IMG/VR virus record: IMGVR_UViG_3300020385_000861
Span: 1-50,311 of that record
Source of the DNA: a virus
Direction: 5' to 3' (one strand)
DNA length: 50,311 nt
The position numbers were made by a program, and so were the translations under genes. A model generated the notes under the pieces. It was not told the DNA's origin and did no database searches. It saw nothing but the letters and a program-made list of their open reading frames with translations. Positions 41,408 to 48,953 of this stretch are shown piece by piece. The number at the start of each line of letters is the position of its first letter. Position 1 is the stretch's first letter.

Positions 41408-42097
41408 ATGAAATTAAATGAAATAAAAAATATAAATAACGATATAACACTTTTAGAAGAAAGTATTGGAGATTTATTAAAAAAGGGTAAAGAGGTTACT
41501 GAAGAATTTTTAGCTAAAAGAATAGCTCCTATTATATCTAAAATAACTTCTGCTCTTAAAAGAGGTGGTGATTTTATTATAAATCTTGTAAAAAGATTAT
41601 TTAATGTAGTTGAAAGGTTTAGACAAAAACACCCATTTTTATTTAAAGTAGTAGTACTACTCATTTTAATGGTATTAACTGCAATATTTAGTGCAGCTGC
41701 CCAAGCTCAAGACCCAGCAACTTTAAATTATAGTGCAAATGCATTAGATACTATGGTTGGTTTATTATCAGATACATCACTCCAGGATGTTGGTGTATTT
41801 GATTCTATAGATATGATGGATAAAATGGAAGCTCAAATGTATTTAAAGGATTTAAAAGACGGTAATTTATCGGGAAATTATAGTGAAGGAGCTCGTAAAG
41901 TAGCTTCTGGGGTTGAAGCACTATATCAAAGTTTAATGAAAGATGCTACAGGTGGAGATAAAAATATAATGGATCTTCTTTTTCAAGCACTAGAAACAGG
42001 ATATAATACAACAATGAGTAGTTTTGGTACATCAATTAAAGAATCAAACTTAGGAAGTATAAAACTAACAGAAATAATAAGAGGAATGGGATTATAA
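41408..42097 (+). CDS. Hypothetical membrane-associated protein
   Basis: A 229-residue protein. Residues 1-70 are charged and helical (NEIKNINNDITLLEESIGDLLKK, then RFRQKHPFLF), and ~78-97 form a hydrophobic segment (FKVVVLLILMVLTAIFSAAA) that looks like a membrane helix. The remainder has acidic helices (VGLLSDTSLQDVGVFDSIDMM). It may be a membrane-bound phage virion or host-interaction protein; no family recognised. A 14-codon frame at 41348 lies in its leader. Confidence 0.6.
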   Translation: MKLNEIKNINNDITLLEESIGDLLKKGKEVTEEFLAKRIAPIISKITSALKRGGDFIINLVKRLFNVVERFRQKHPFLFKVVVLLILMVLTAIFSAAAQAQDPATLNYSANALDTMVGLLSDTSLQDVGVFDSIDMMDKMEAQMYLKDLKDGNLSGNYSEGARKVASGVEALYQSLMKDATGGDKNIMDLLFQALETGYNTTMSSFGTSIKESNLGSIKLTEIIRGMGL

Positions 42098-42121
42098 AAA
42101 ATCTTAAAAACTTCTACAAAA

Positions 42122-42147
42122 AGACTTGGAGACCCCAGGTCTTTTTT
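42122..42147 (+). terminator. Intrinsic terminator overlapping promoter P5
   Basis: AGACTTGG (42122-42129) pairs with CCAGGTCT (42135-42142) as an 8-base-pair stem (one G-T pair) with a 5-base loop, followed directly by a T run to 42147. This is a good Rho-independent terminator for the gene ending at 42097. The -33 TTG of promoter P5 is part of its left arm. Confidence 0.8.
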
Positions 42148-42156
42148 GTATCTTAC
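42126..42156 (+). promoter_or_regulatory. Promoter P5 (TTGGAG / TATCTTAC) for DNA ligase
   Basis: TTG at 42126-42128, a 20-base spacer made of the terminator loop, right arm and T run plus G, then TATCTTAC at 42149-42156. It is the only site in the set with TATCTT. The box overlaps the left arm of a perfect inverted repeat (42152-42171). The ligase ATG follows at 42182, leaving a short leader. Confidence 0.75.
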
Positions 42157-42171
42157 GGGTATAACCGTAAG
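42152..42171 (+). promoter_or_regulatory. Inverted repeat at P5 start region (operator or leader hairpin)
   Basis: CTTACGG (42152-42158) and CCGTAAG (42165-42171) are a perfect 7-base inverted repeat with a 6-base centre. It overlaps the end of the -7 box and the expected transcription start, so it could be a repressor operator or a hairpin at the very 5' end of the ligase mRNA. The ATG follows 10 bases later. Confidence 0.55.
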
Positions 42172-42181
42172 AAATAAAAAT

Positions 42182-43471
42182 ATGCGAGAACTACAAGAAT
42201 TTATCAACCAAATGCAAGCTACATCCAGTAGTTTAGAAAAAGTAGAAATACTAAAACAACAATCAGAATTTATTCAAAAAGTACTTGAATACACTTACAA
42301 TCCATTTAAACAATATCATGTTACAAGTAAGACATGTATTAAAAATAGTGATTTGTGTGGATCAGGTCTGTCACTTGATTTATTTGAATTGTTAGACAAA
42401 TTAAACACAAGAGAAGCTACTGGACACGATGCTATTAAATTAGTAAATAGATTCGCATCTAATTACCCACGTACTAGTTCTGAATTAATTTACAATATTA
42501 TAGATAAAGATCTAAAAATTAGAACAGGTGCTAAAGTAATTAATAAAGCATTTCCAGGTTTAATTCCAGAATTTAATGTTGCACTAGCACAAAATTATGA
42601 ACCAAAATTAGCTTCATTTGGTGAAAATGCAACTGAAATATGGTATGCATCTAGAAAATTAGATGGTGTACGTTGTTTAGCAGTTGTAGACATAGAAGGT
42701 AATTGTAGACTTTATTCTAGAATGGGTAAAGAATTTACTACTTTAGATAAAGTAAAACAAGCTATCGAAGCAACAGGTGTTATCAACACAGTATTTGATG
42801 GTGAAATTTGTATATTAGATAAAGATGGTAATGAAGATTTCCAAAGCGTAATGAAAGAAATCAGACGTAAAGATCATCAAATTGAAAATCCTTCATTTAT
42901 GATTTTTGATATGTTAAGTGGTGAGGAATTTAACAACAAAAAAGGTTCACATCCATTAAATTTACGTTTATGGAGATTAAGAACTTTTATAGAATCTTAT
43001 GTAATAGAAAATAAAAACACATTACGTTACTTAGATCAAGCAGAAATTACAGACGAAAGACATTTTGACAAATGGGCTCAAATGGCGGGTGATAATAATT
43101 GGGAAGGATTTATGTTACGTAAGGATGTAGGTTATGAAGGTAAACGTAGTAAAAATTTACTTAAAGTAAAAACATTCCACGATGCTGAATATAAAGTAGT
43201 TGATTGTGATTTTGCTCCTATGTCTGTAGTTCGAGATGGTAAGGAAGCTCAAGAAGTTATGCTAGCACAAGTTTATATTGAACATAAAGGTTATAGAGTA
43301 AAAGTTGGTAGTGGCTTTAGTCAAGAACAAAGAATCAAATATAAAATGGAAGACATTGTTGGTAAAACAATCACTGTACAATATTTTGAAGAAACTCACA
43401 ACGATAAAGGGGGTATCTCACTAAGGTTTCCTACAGTAAAACACATTTATAATAACGAAAGAGACTGTTAA
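42182..43471 (+). CDS. ATP-dependent DNA ligase
   Basis: A 429-residue ligase. Lys159 in SRKLDGVR is the adenylated lysine of motif I (KxDGxR). Further motifs are FDGEICILD (motif III), EGFMLRKDVGYEGKRS (motif IV region) and LLKVKTFHDAEYKVVD (motif V and the start of the OB domain). An in-frame TTG at 42146 lies within the promoter, so I used the ATG at 42182. It seals nicks in phage DNA during replication and repair. It is expressed from P5. Confidence 0.93.
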   Translation: MRELQEFINQMQATSSSLEKVEILKQQSEFIQKVLEYTYNPFKQYHVTSKTCIKNSDLCGSGLSLDLFELLDKLNTREATGHDAIKLVNRFASNYPRTSSELIYNIIDKDLKIRTGAKVINKAFPGLIPEFNVALAQNYEPKLASFGENATEIWYASRKLDGVRCLAVVDIEGNCRLYSRMGKEFTTLDKVKQAIEATGVINTVFDGEICILDKDGNEDFQSVMKEIRRKDHQIENPSFMIFDMLSGEEFNNKKGSHPLNLRLWRLRTFIESYVIENKNTLRYLDQAEITDERHFDKWAQMAGDNNWEGFMLRKDVGYEGKRSKNLLKVKTFHDAEYKVVDCDFAPMSVVRDGKEAQEVMLAQVYIEHKGYRVKVGSGFSQEQRIKYKMEDIVGKTITVQYFEETHNDKGGISLRFPTVKHIYNNERDC

Positions 43472-43696
43472 ATGACATTAAACAAACAATCAATTAGATC
43501 CACACAAACAATTTATCTTAATAGGAGTGCTACTCCGTCTGACAAGTCAGAAGTAATTGCTTTAAGCGAAAATTGGACTGAAAAAGAAGAAGAAACATTT
43601 AGAAAACTATTAAAACAAGGAGGAAGTGTTATTATACAAGGAACCCATTTTAAAATAGTTAGAGAAGAAAAACAAGTAGGTTTAAGAGAATGGTAA
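43472..43696 (+). CDS. Small hypothetical protein after ligase
   Basis: A 74-residue protein directly joined to the ligase stop. The C-terminal half (WTEKEEETFRKLLKQGGSVIIQG) is a helix followed by a strand. No recognised family. It is the last gene of the P5 unit, and the next promoter hairpin starts right after its stop. Confidence 0.6.
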   Translation: MTLNKQSIRSTQTIYLNRSATPSDKSEVIALSENWTEKEEETFRKLLKQGGSVIIQGTHFKIVREEKQVGLREW

Positions 43697-43699
43697 AAA

Positions 43700-43718
43700 A
43701 ATTTGGAGCCCCCAAATT
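43700..43718 (+). other. Hairpin overlapping promoter P6
   Basis: AATTTGG (43700-43706) pairs perfectly with CCAAATT (43712-43718) around a 5-base loop. The stem contains the -33 TTG of P6. It is not followed by a long T run, so termination strength is uncertain. Confidence 0.6.
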
Positions 43719-43733
43719 CCCTTTGTATATTTA
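43703..43733 (+). promoter_or_regulatory. Promoter P6 (TTGGAG / TATATTTA)
   Basis: TTG at 43703-43705, a 20-base spacer ending CTTTG, TATATTTA at 43726-43733. It is preceded by an A run and by the stop of the small gene. The next ATG is at 43759, giving a leader of about 20 bases. Confidence 0.82.
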
Positions 43734-43758
43734 CATTTATTAATTAAAATTATTTGTT

Positions 43759-44241
43759 ATGAATGTAGACAAAATAGATTATTGGGTAAAAAAATACGGG
43801 TATACCCCTATAGGTAAATTAGTAGATGTTAAGTCAAAAGTTACCCCTATTAGAGGAGCAAGTACATCATTAATACATCAATGGTTTAAGCCACTACCTC
43901 CTTCTCCATGTAATTATATAATTGTTATAGATAGCCAGATTTATAAAGGAAAATTTGGTAGAACCAAAAATTTAAAACAAAGATTTAGATGTTATGGTTC
44001 TAGAGGAGGTAAAAGAGTACAAGATAGAATTCATAATGCATTATTTGATGAAATGTTAAATGCATTTAATAATGGTAAAAATGTAGAATTTTATGTTCGC
44101 CCTGCAGAAAAAATAGGTGAAAAAATAATTAATAATAAATTATATGAATCTTATTTAGATGTTGAATCTCTAGAAAAAGATAATGCAAATGAATATAAAA
44201 CAATAATGGGTAAGTGGCCCTTATATTATAATCCCTCATAA
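43759..44241 (+). CDS. GIY-YIG-like nuclease-fold protein
   Basis: A 160-residue protein. CNYIIVIDSQIYKGKFGRT (from residue 51) followed by LKQRFRCYG resembles the GIY-YIG core: strand with aromatic, then YKGKFGRT as a variant of YIG, and Arg75 as the catalytic Arg. A Glu-containing helix (NNKLYESYLDV) fits the catalytic Glu. The GIY triplet itself is degenerate (NYI...IYK), so nuclease activity is uncertain; T5orf172-type proteins look similar. First gene after P6. Confidence 0.55.
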   Translation: MNVDKIDYWVKKYGYTPIGKLVDVKSKVTPIRGASTSLIHQWFKPLPPSPCNYIIVIDSQIYKGKFGRTKNLKQRFRCYGSRGGKRVQDRIHNALFDEMLNAFNNGKNVEFYVRPAEKIGEKIINNKLYESYLDVESLEKDNANEYKTIMGKWPLYYNPS

Positions 44242-44688
44242 ATGAAAAGACCAATTAAACCTTCAGGTAGAAAACGTTCACCATTCTATTGGTGGCGACG
44301 TTTTCGAACCCACAAATATTTACCACATAATGCTCCTTTATTAAGAAAAATACAAAATGGCGATTTTGATTATCCCCCTTACTTCCAGCAAGCAGAATGG
44401 GAATTAGAGTGGGCTAAAGAAGAACAAAAACAATATGTGAATGAATATAAAGGTACAGGTAACCCTCGCACTGATGAAGCGTATGATGATATAGAAAAAC
44501 GTGCTCGAAAACGTTATAAAAAATTACTTGAAGATGCTATGGAAGTAGAAACACGCCATTTAAATACTCTTACAGAAGGATTAGCTAAACAATTTAAATT
44601 ACATAAAGAAACTGTAAAAACTCTCATGGGAGAATTTGGAGGAACGATAGAGGAGTTGTATATTCACGTAAAACGAAATTATATATGA
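44242..44688 (+). CDS. Basic hypothetical protein
   Basis: A 148-residue, strongly charged protein starting KRPIKPSGRKRSPFYWWRRF, with long helices (AEWELEWAKEEQKQYVNEY, then EKRARKRYKKLLEDAMEVE). It is joined to the previous gene without a gap and overlaps uvdE by 4 bases. Promoter P7 lies in its last 50 bases. No family recognised. Confidence 0.62.
   Translation: MKRPIKPSGRKRSPFYWWRRFRTHKYLPHNAPLLRKIQNGDFDYPPYFQQAEWELEWAKEEQKQYVNEYKGTGNPRTDEAYDDIEKRARKRYKKLLEDAMEVETRHLNTLTEGLAKQFKLHKETVKTLMGEFGGTIEELYIHVKRNYI
44636..44666 (+). promoter_or_regulatory. Promoter P7 (TTGGAG / TATATTCA), inside upstream gene
   Basis: TTG at 44636-44638, a 20-base spacer ending GTTG, TATATTCA at 44659-44666. 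The site lies in coding sequence of the preceding gene yet keeps the exact spacing and the TTGGAG start. The uvdE ATG is 18 bases downstream. Confidence 0.72.
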
Positions 44689-45581
44689 AAATAGGTTATG
44701 CGTGCATTAATAGCACATTACAAACAGCAGGTGGTGTTACTACCAACCGCGGTATGCGTCAGAAAACATACAACGAGAAAGGTCTCAATTATGTGTCTGA
44801 ATTAGCATTACAAAATTGTAGAGACTTAGTCACTATAGTTAAGTGGAATGAGGAAATGGGTATTAAGTTATTTAGAATGTCTAGCGATTTATTTCCGTGG
44901 ATGACATTATATGAATTTACTGATTTACCTGATTATGATAAAATAGCTAATTTACTTAAAGGTGTAGGTACATTAGCAGCAAAATATGATCATCGTTTAA
45001 CATTCCATCCTAGTCACTTTAATGCTTTAGGTTCACCTAATCCTGTTGTAGTTGAAAAAACCATTAAGGAACTAAATAAACATAGTCAAATAATGGATCT
45101 AATAGGATTAACTATATCACCATACAATAAAATTAATATACATGTAGGTGGTGCTTATGGTGATAAAGAAACTACATTAAAACGATGGGTAGAAAATTAT
45201 AACAAATTAGATTATAATACTAGAAAACGTTTGACTATAGAAAATGATGATAAAGCAAACATGTATTCAGTAAAAGAATTATATGAAGGTATTTACAAAC
45301 AATGTGGTGTACCAATTGTGTTTGATTATTACCATCATAAATTTTGTACAGGTGGTCTTACTGAACAGGAAGCATTAGAATTAGCTACTAGTACTTGGCA
45401 TGGTATTACACCATGTACTCATTATAGTGAAAGTAGACGTAAAGAACATCTAGATGAATCTATCAAAGCACAAGCACACAGTGATCTAATTAACGGTCCT
45501 ATTGAGACTTATGGTAATGATATTGATGTAGTAGTAGAAGCAAAACATAAAGAATTAGCAGTATTAAATTATGGCAGTTAG
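44685..45581 (+). CDS. uvdE: UV damage endonuclease (UvdE/UvsE family)
   Basis: A 298-residue TIM-barrel endonuclease. KIGYACINSTL at the start, RMSSDLFPWMT near residue 65, FHPSHFNALGSP near 106 with a metal-binding His, INIHVGGAYGDKE near 149, TIENDD near 184 and VFDYYHHKFC near 208 are UvdE signatures. It cuts 5' of UV photoproducts and other lesions, starting alternative excision repair. It would protect phage DNA in sunlit water (inference). Expressed from P7 and probably coupled to the gene before it. Confidence 0.9.
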   Translation: MKIGYACINSTLQTAGGVTTNRGMRQKTYNEKGLNYVSELALQNCRDLVTIVKWNEEMGIKLFRMSSDLFPWMTLYEFTDLPDYDKIANLLKGVGTLAAKYDHRLTFHPSHFNALGSPNPVVVEKTIKELNKHSQIMDLIGLTISPYNKINIHVGGAYGDKETTLKRWVENYNKLDYNTRKRLTIENDDKANMYSVKELYEGIYKQCGVPIVFDYYHHKFCTGGLTEQEALELATSTWHGITPCTHYSESRRKEHLDESIKAQAHSDLINGPIETYGNDIDVVVEAKHKELAVLNYGS

Positions 45582-46773
45582 AGAATATACACAAGTAATA
45601 AAAGGTAAGTACGATACTAAAGGTAGTATTAAAGCAATGGATATACTAAATAATATCCCTTTAACAGTAGAATACTTTAAAACTAGACCTGACGTACAAC
45701 AACGAATAGAAAAATCAATTAATAGTAATGAGTATTTGGCTGTTTATAAAAGGGGTACTAGATCAGGTTTTGAATATATTCCTAGAGACGAAAATGCTCT
45801 AACAACTAGAGGAATAGAGATTAAAGATATGAGTAAAACTACACAAGAAGAAAATATTATAAGTTGGGATAGTATTCCAAAACCAAATGATTTCTACATT
45901 GATGATTTAAAATGGAAATATCTTTTACGTAACATAATTAGAGGCAAAAACATTATGATGACTGGTCCTTCTGGATGTGGTAAAACAGATGTTACCTTTA
46001 AAGCATCTAAAGCATTAGATAGAGAAGTTATATACTTTAATTTAGGTGCTACACAAGATCCTAGATCAACTTTAATAGGTAATACTCATTATAGTAAAGA
46101 TACAGGAACATATTTTAGTGAATCATTATTTGTGTCAGCAATACAAAAACCAAATACGGTTATTCTTTTAGATGAATTGAGTAGAGCGCACCCAGAAGCA
46201 TGGAACATATTAATGACTGTACTTGATCCTATCCAACGTTATCTACGTTTAGATGAAAAATCAGATTCACCCACAATTAAAGTAGCTGATGGAGTATCAT
46301 TTATAGCAACTGCAAATATTGGTTCAGAATACACTGCTACTAGAATAATAGATAGAGCATTATTAGATAGATTTGCTATTTTAGAAATGGATGTTTTAAG
46401 TTATGAACAAGAATACCAACTATTATCTAGTAAATGTACTGTAAATCAAGAAACATTACTTAAATTATGTGATATAATTAAAGATATTAGAAAAGAAATC
46501 AAATCAGACACACCACGTATTAGTACTACTGTATCGACTCGTGCTACATTAGAAATAGCTGAATTATTAGAGGATGCTTTTACTTTAGAACAAGCAATTG
46601 AAATATTAGTTTATCCGTTATTCTCAGATGAAGGTGGTAATGATAGTGAACGAACTTATGTAAAACAAGTCGTACAAAAATATTTAGTTTCTAATACAAG
46701 TAAACGAGTTCATCACAATCCACAAAAAATTGCAGAAAATTTACAAAATGTTATAAAAAATATAGGGGAATAG
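45571..46773 (+). CDS. AAA+ ATPase, MoxR/CobS/CbbQ-like
   Basis: A 400-residue protein. Residues ~1-105 are an N-terminal region with a basic character (KRGTRSGFEYIPRDEN). Walker A GPSGCGKT is at 132-139, Walker B ILLDELSR at 198-205, sensor 1 FIATANIGSEY near 247, and RIIDRALLDRF near 259 holds the Arg finger. This is the layout of MoxR-type AAA+ proteins, which remodel partner proteins, often with a VWA-domain protein. No VWA gene is seen here, and the partner is unknown. Overlaps uvdE by 11 bases. Confidence 0.85.
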   Translation: MAVREYTQVIKGKYDTKGSIKAMDILNNIPLTVEYFKTRPDVQQRIEKSINSNEYLAVYKRGTRSGFEYIPRDENALTTRGIEIKDMSKTTQEENIISWDSIPKPNDFYIDDLKWKYLLRNIIRGKNIMMTGPSGCGKTDVTFKASKALDREVIYFNLGATQDPRSTLIGNTHYSKDTGTYFSESLFVSAIQKPNTVILLDELSRAHPEAWNILMTVLDPIQRYLRLDEKSDSPTIKVADGVSFIATANIGSEYTATRIIDRALLDRFAILEMDVLSYEQEYQLLSSKCTVNQETLLKLCDIIKDIRKEIKSDTPRISTTVSTRATLEIAELLEDAFTLEQAIEILVYPLFSDEGGNDSERTYVKQVVQKYLVSNTSKRVHHNPQKIAENLQNVIKNIGE

Positions 46774-46790
46774 TTTAAGATACGATATTT

Positions 46791-47477
46791 ATGACCATGA
46801 GACCAGAACTAGAAGTATACTTAACTACATATGATGGCGCACAACATCTTCGCCTACATGGTTGGCTTAAACGTAATACCATTTTAATTAAGTCTGAAAC
46901 TATCAATAAGTCTAAAGATTATTTTGGTATGTTTATGGTTTATATAAATGATAAAATGTTAGATAAACTTAAAGAAGCTAACATAGAACAAGGAATGTAT
47001 TGTGATATGGAAGTTATGGGTAGTGAAAGTAGTCGCTTAGATTTATTTAATAGGTCAAACCCCGAAATTAAATTTGATTGGGGTAAATTGGAAGATGATT
47101 TAGATGAAGATGGAAATTTCCCATTAGATGAAGATGGTCATTTTGATCCTAGTAGATTAGATAATTTAGATAAATTTAGTAATGGTATAAAAAGTTTTAT
47201 GTTTAGTTTAGATTTACAATCACCCGAAAGAATGGATGAGTTTATTAAATCTGCTAACGAAATGTCTTTAAAATTATTTAAACGAGAAGATGAATTTGTA
47301 GAAGAATATGTAAAAACACCTGCTATGTCTTCAAAAGAAAAAATTAAAGACATAGAAATAATGATTGAATATTTTATAGAAAATGGTGAACGATATGAAG
47401 ATTGTGCTATATTATATAAAGTAAAAGAAAGAATAATAAATTATGAAATAAACAACTTATATAAACAAGTAAATTAA
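46791..47477 (+). CDS. Hypothetical acidic protein
   Basis: A 228-residue protein with an N-terminal beta-rich part (ELEVYLTTYDGAQHLRLHG), an acidic middle with repeated DEDG units (DLDEDGNFPLDEDGHFDP) and a helical C-terminus (KEKIKDIEIMIEYFIENGE). It may be the partner of the preceding AAA+ protein, since the genes are adjacent (inference). A second ATG at 46797 is an alternative start. Family not recognised. Confidence 0.6.
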   Translation: MTMRPELEVYLTTYDGAQHLRLHGWLKRNTILIKSETINKSKDYFGMFMVYINDKMLDKLKEANIEQGMYCDMEVMGSESSRLDLFNRSNPEIKFDWGKLEDDLDEDGNFPLDEDGHFDPSRLDNLDKFSNGIKSFMFSLDLQSPERMDEFIKSANEMSLKLFKREDEFVEEYVKTPAMSSKEKIKDIEIMIEYFIENGERYEDCAILYKVKERIINYEINNLYKQVN

Positions 47478-47803
47478 TGACATACATTTTAATTGCCTTA
47501 GTGGCATCAAGTTTTATTTTTGAATACTGGTTATTAACAAAAATAAGTAAAATAGAAAAAGAAAAGTTTCGCTTACAAAAAGCATTATTTGCTTTAAATC
47601 AAGATCTAACTACATTCCAAGCAGGAATTTCTAGAGACACAAAATCTCAAAAAGATGAATTATTAGTTGAAATGAAAAGAGTCCAGAAAAAAGTGGATGT
47701 TATGAGAAGAGATATTATGAATTCATTACCAACACAAATTAGAAAAACAATCGGTCATATTGAATTTGCAAGACCTTTAGATAATAACCATGGCAGAGGA
47801 TAG
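47477..47803 (+). CDS. Membrane-anchored coiled-coil protein
   Basis: A 108-residue protein with one N-terminal hydrophobic helix (residues ~3-22, ILIALVASSFIFEYWLL), followed by a charged helix with heptad-like Leu/Lys spacing (KIEKEKFRLQKALFALNQD, KDELLVEMKRVQKKVDVM). Type II membrane anchoring is likely. Family unknown. Its start overlaps the previous stop by one base. Confidence 0.6.
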   Translation: MTYILIALVASSFIFEYWLLTKISKIEKEKFRLQKALFALNQDLTTFQAGISRDTKSQKDELLVEMKRVQKKVDVMRRDIMNSLPTQIRKTIGHIEFARPLDNNHGRG

Positions 47804-47999
47804 ATACACAGCTTTAACTTCAGGAATGAAGAAAACTTACTTACAATCTGAGTTTGTAAAATTAAAACAACCTACATTCAGAGACACAGTTCTAGAATTA
47901 CCTGATAATATGGAATTAGGCGCTTTTATTAGAGAATGGATAAATGAAAATCCAGAAAATGGATTAAATATTAAATACTTAAATACAAATAAAAAATGA
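47790..47999 (+). CDS. Small hypothetical protein
   Basis: A 69-residue protein (MAEDRYTALTSGMKKTYLQS at the start, then LELPDNMELGAFIREWINEN). Overlaps the previous gene by 14 bases and the next by 4. The C-terminus is Asn/Lys-rich. No recognised family. Confidence 0.55.
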   Translation: MAEDRYTALTSGMKKTYLQSEFVKLKQPTFRDTVLELPDNMELGAFIREWINENPENGLNIKYLNTNKK

Positions 48000-48220
48000 T
48001 GATGAGTCTTTTTGATTACCTAGGACGCCCAGCAGGTTCTGAATTAGGTCAACGAGTAGCAGCTGCTGCAGCACAAAATAAAATTAAATTTGAAACTAGA
48101 CATGTAAGTAATGCTAAATACACTGGAGACATTATGTTATATCCAAAATCATTTCTAGATCAATTTTTTGGAGGAGTTAATGAAGGCACTAACGATAATA
48201 GACAATTGTTACATGGCTAA
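47996..48220 (+). CDS. Small hypothetical protein
   Basis: A 74-residue protein starting at the first of several ATGs (MMMSLFDYLGRPAGSELGQR). The middle (VAAAAAQNKIKFETRHVSNAKY) is Ala-rich then basic. Overlaps the next gene by about 40 bases. Function unknown. Confidence 0.55.
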   Translation: MMMSLFDYLGRPAGSELGQRVAAAAAQNKIKFETRHVSNAKYTGDIMLYPKSFLDQFFGGVNEGTNDNRQLLHG

Positions 48221-48425
48221 GATTGAAAGATTTATTACGTTAACAACCTGGGAATGGCGCGAAGCTGAATTGACTGAAGAACAATTAGTCGAATATAAAG
48301 CTTACCAAAATGATGAAACAGGTGAAATTGAAGAACCAGAATGGGTAGAGGAATTAGAATTTGAACTTACTAAAGACAAATGCCCAGCAGATGAATATGA
48401 AGATGAATTAATAGAAGATGAATAA
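48180..48425 (+). CDS. Small acidic protein
   Basis: An 81-residue protein starting MKALTIIDNCYMAK. I used the ATG at 48180 because it has a clear GGAGG ribosome-binding site at 48170-48174; an in-frame TTG at 48168 would start inside that site. The second half is strongly acidic (EIEEPEWVEELEFE, then DEYEDELIEDE). No family recognised. Confidence 0.62.
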   Translation: MKALTIIDNCYMAKIERFITLTTWEWREAELTEEQLVEYKAYQNDETGEIEEPEWVEELEFELTKDKCPADEYEDELIEDE

Positions 48426-48525
48426 ATTTAGAGCATATGGAGACCATTCCAATTGGGATTATTGGACAGCTAGCACCACATTTGGTGATAATATTAAAGT
48501 AAATTATATGATAGTAATGGGATAA
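48418..48525 (+). CDS. 35-residue ORF preceding a membrane ORF without a good start
   Basis: The ATG at 48418 overlaps the previous stop by 8 bases and opens 35 codons (MNKFRAYGDHSNWDYWTAST at the start), ending TAA at 48523-48525. It is followed in another frame by the membrane-protein ORF. A one-base insertion in the GGG at 48519-48521 would join the two into one ~178-residue protein. Either a real tiny gene or the 5' part of that protein. Confidence 0.45.
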   Translation: MNKFRAYGDHSNWDYWTASTTFGDNIKVNYMIVMG

Positions 48526-48638
48526 TAGAAAGAATTTTATTTGCACTTACAGGTATTTTATATCTAGCTTTATTTCCTTATATTTACGGGATAAAAAATG
48601 CTTACAGTGCCTATTATGCTGAGAACCCTACATTATTT

Positions 48639-48953
48639 GTGGGGTCTCTTTGTCTTCTATCATTAGGGTTTTTTAAAAGTGGGGGTCATTGGATTAAAGC
48701 AGGATTCTTTCTAGTTGCATTAGCTTTTTTTGATTGTTATCGTTTTGAAACCATACATTTTATTATGGCTGCTAATTTCTTTTTAATATGTATGTACGTA
48801 ATGATTACTGATAAACGCTTCAGTTATTTAGGAAAAGCCTCTTTATTATTAATACCTCTAGCATTTCAAAATATGCTAATCTTCGAGGCATCTCAAGTAG
48901 TTTTGGTAATAATATTTAACCTTTTATACACTATAAAACTAAAGCAATTATGA
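48639..48953 (+). CDS. Small multipass membrane protein (start uncertain)
   Basis: The only canonical in-frame start is GTG at 48639, giving 104 residues with about four hydrophobic helices (SLCLLSLGFF, IKAGFFLVALAFFDCYRF, FIMAANFFLICMYVMI, VVLVIIFNLLYTIKL). However, the frame is open back to 48498, and that part codes for another convincing helix (ILFALTGILYLALFPYIYG). So the true protein is probably longer and starts upstream through a frameshift, a non-standard start or a sequencing error. Family unknown. Overlaps the next gene by 4 bases. Confidence 0.55.
   Translation: MGSLCLLSLGFFKSGGHWIKAGFFLVALAFFDCYRFETIHFIMAANFFLICMYVMITDKRFSYLGKASLLLIPLAFQNMLIFEASQVVLVIIFNLLYTIKLKQL

Noticed and set aside
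42146-42181. TTG start extending the ligase by 12 residues
   Set aside because: This region is the -7 box and the start region of promoter P5, so it is unlikely to be translated; ATG 42182 starts a normal-looking ligase N-terminus.
48579-48586. TATATTTA followed by CGGG, similar to P9
   Set aside because: The -33 position reads TTT, there is no TTGG, and it lies inside a membrane-protein frame where TAT ATT codes for normal residues.
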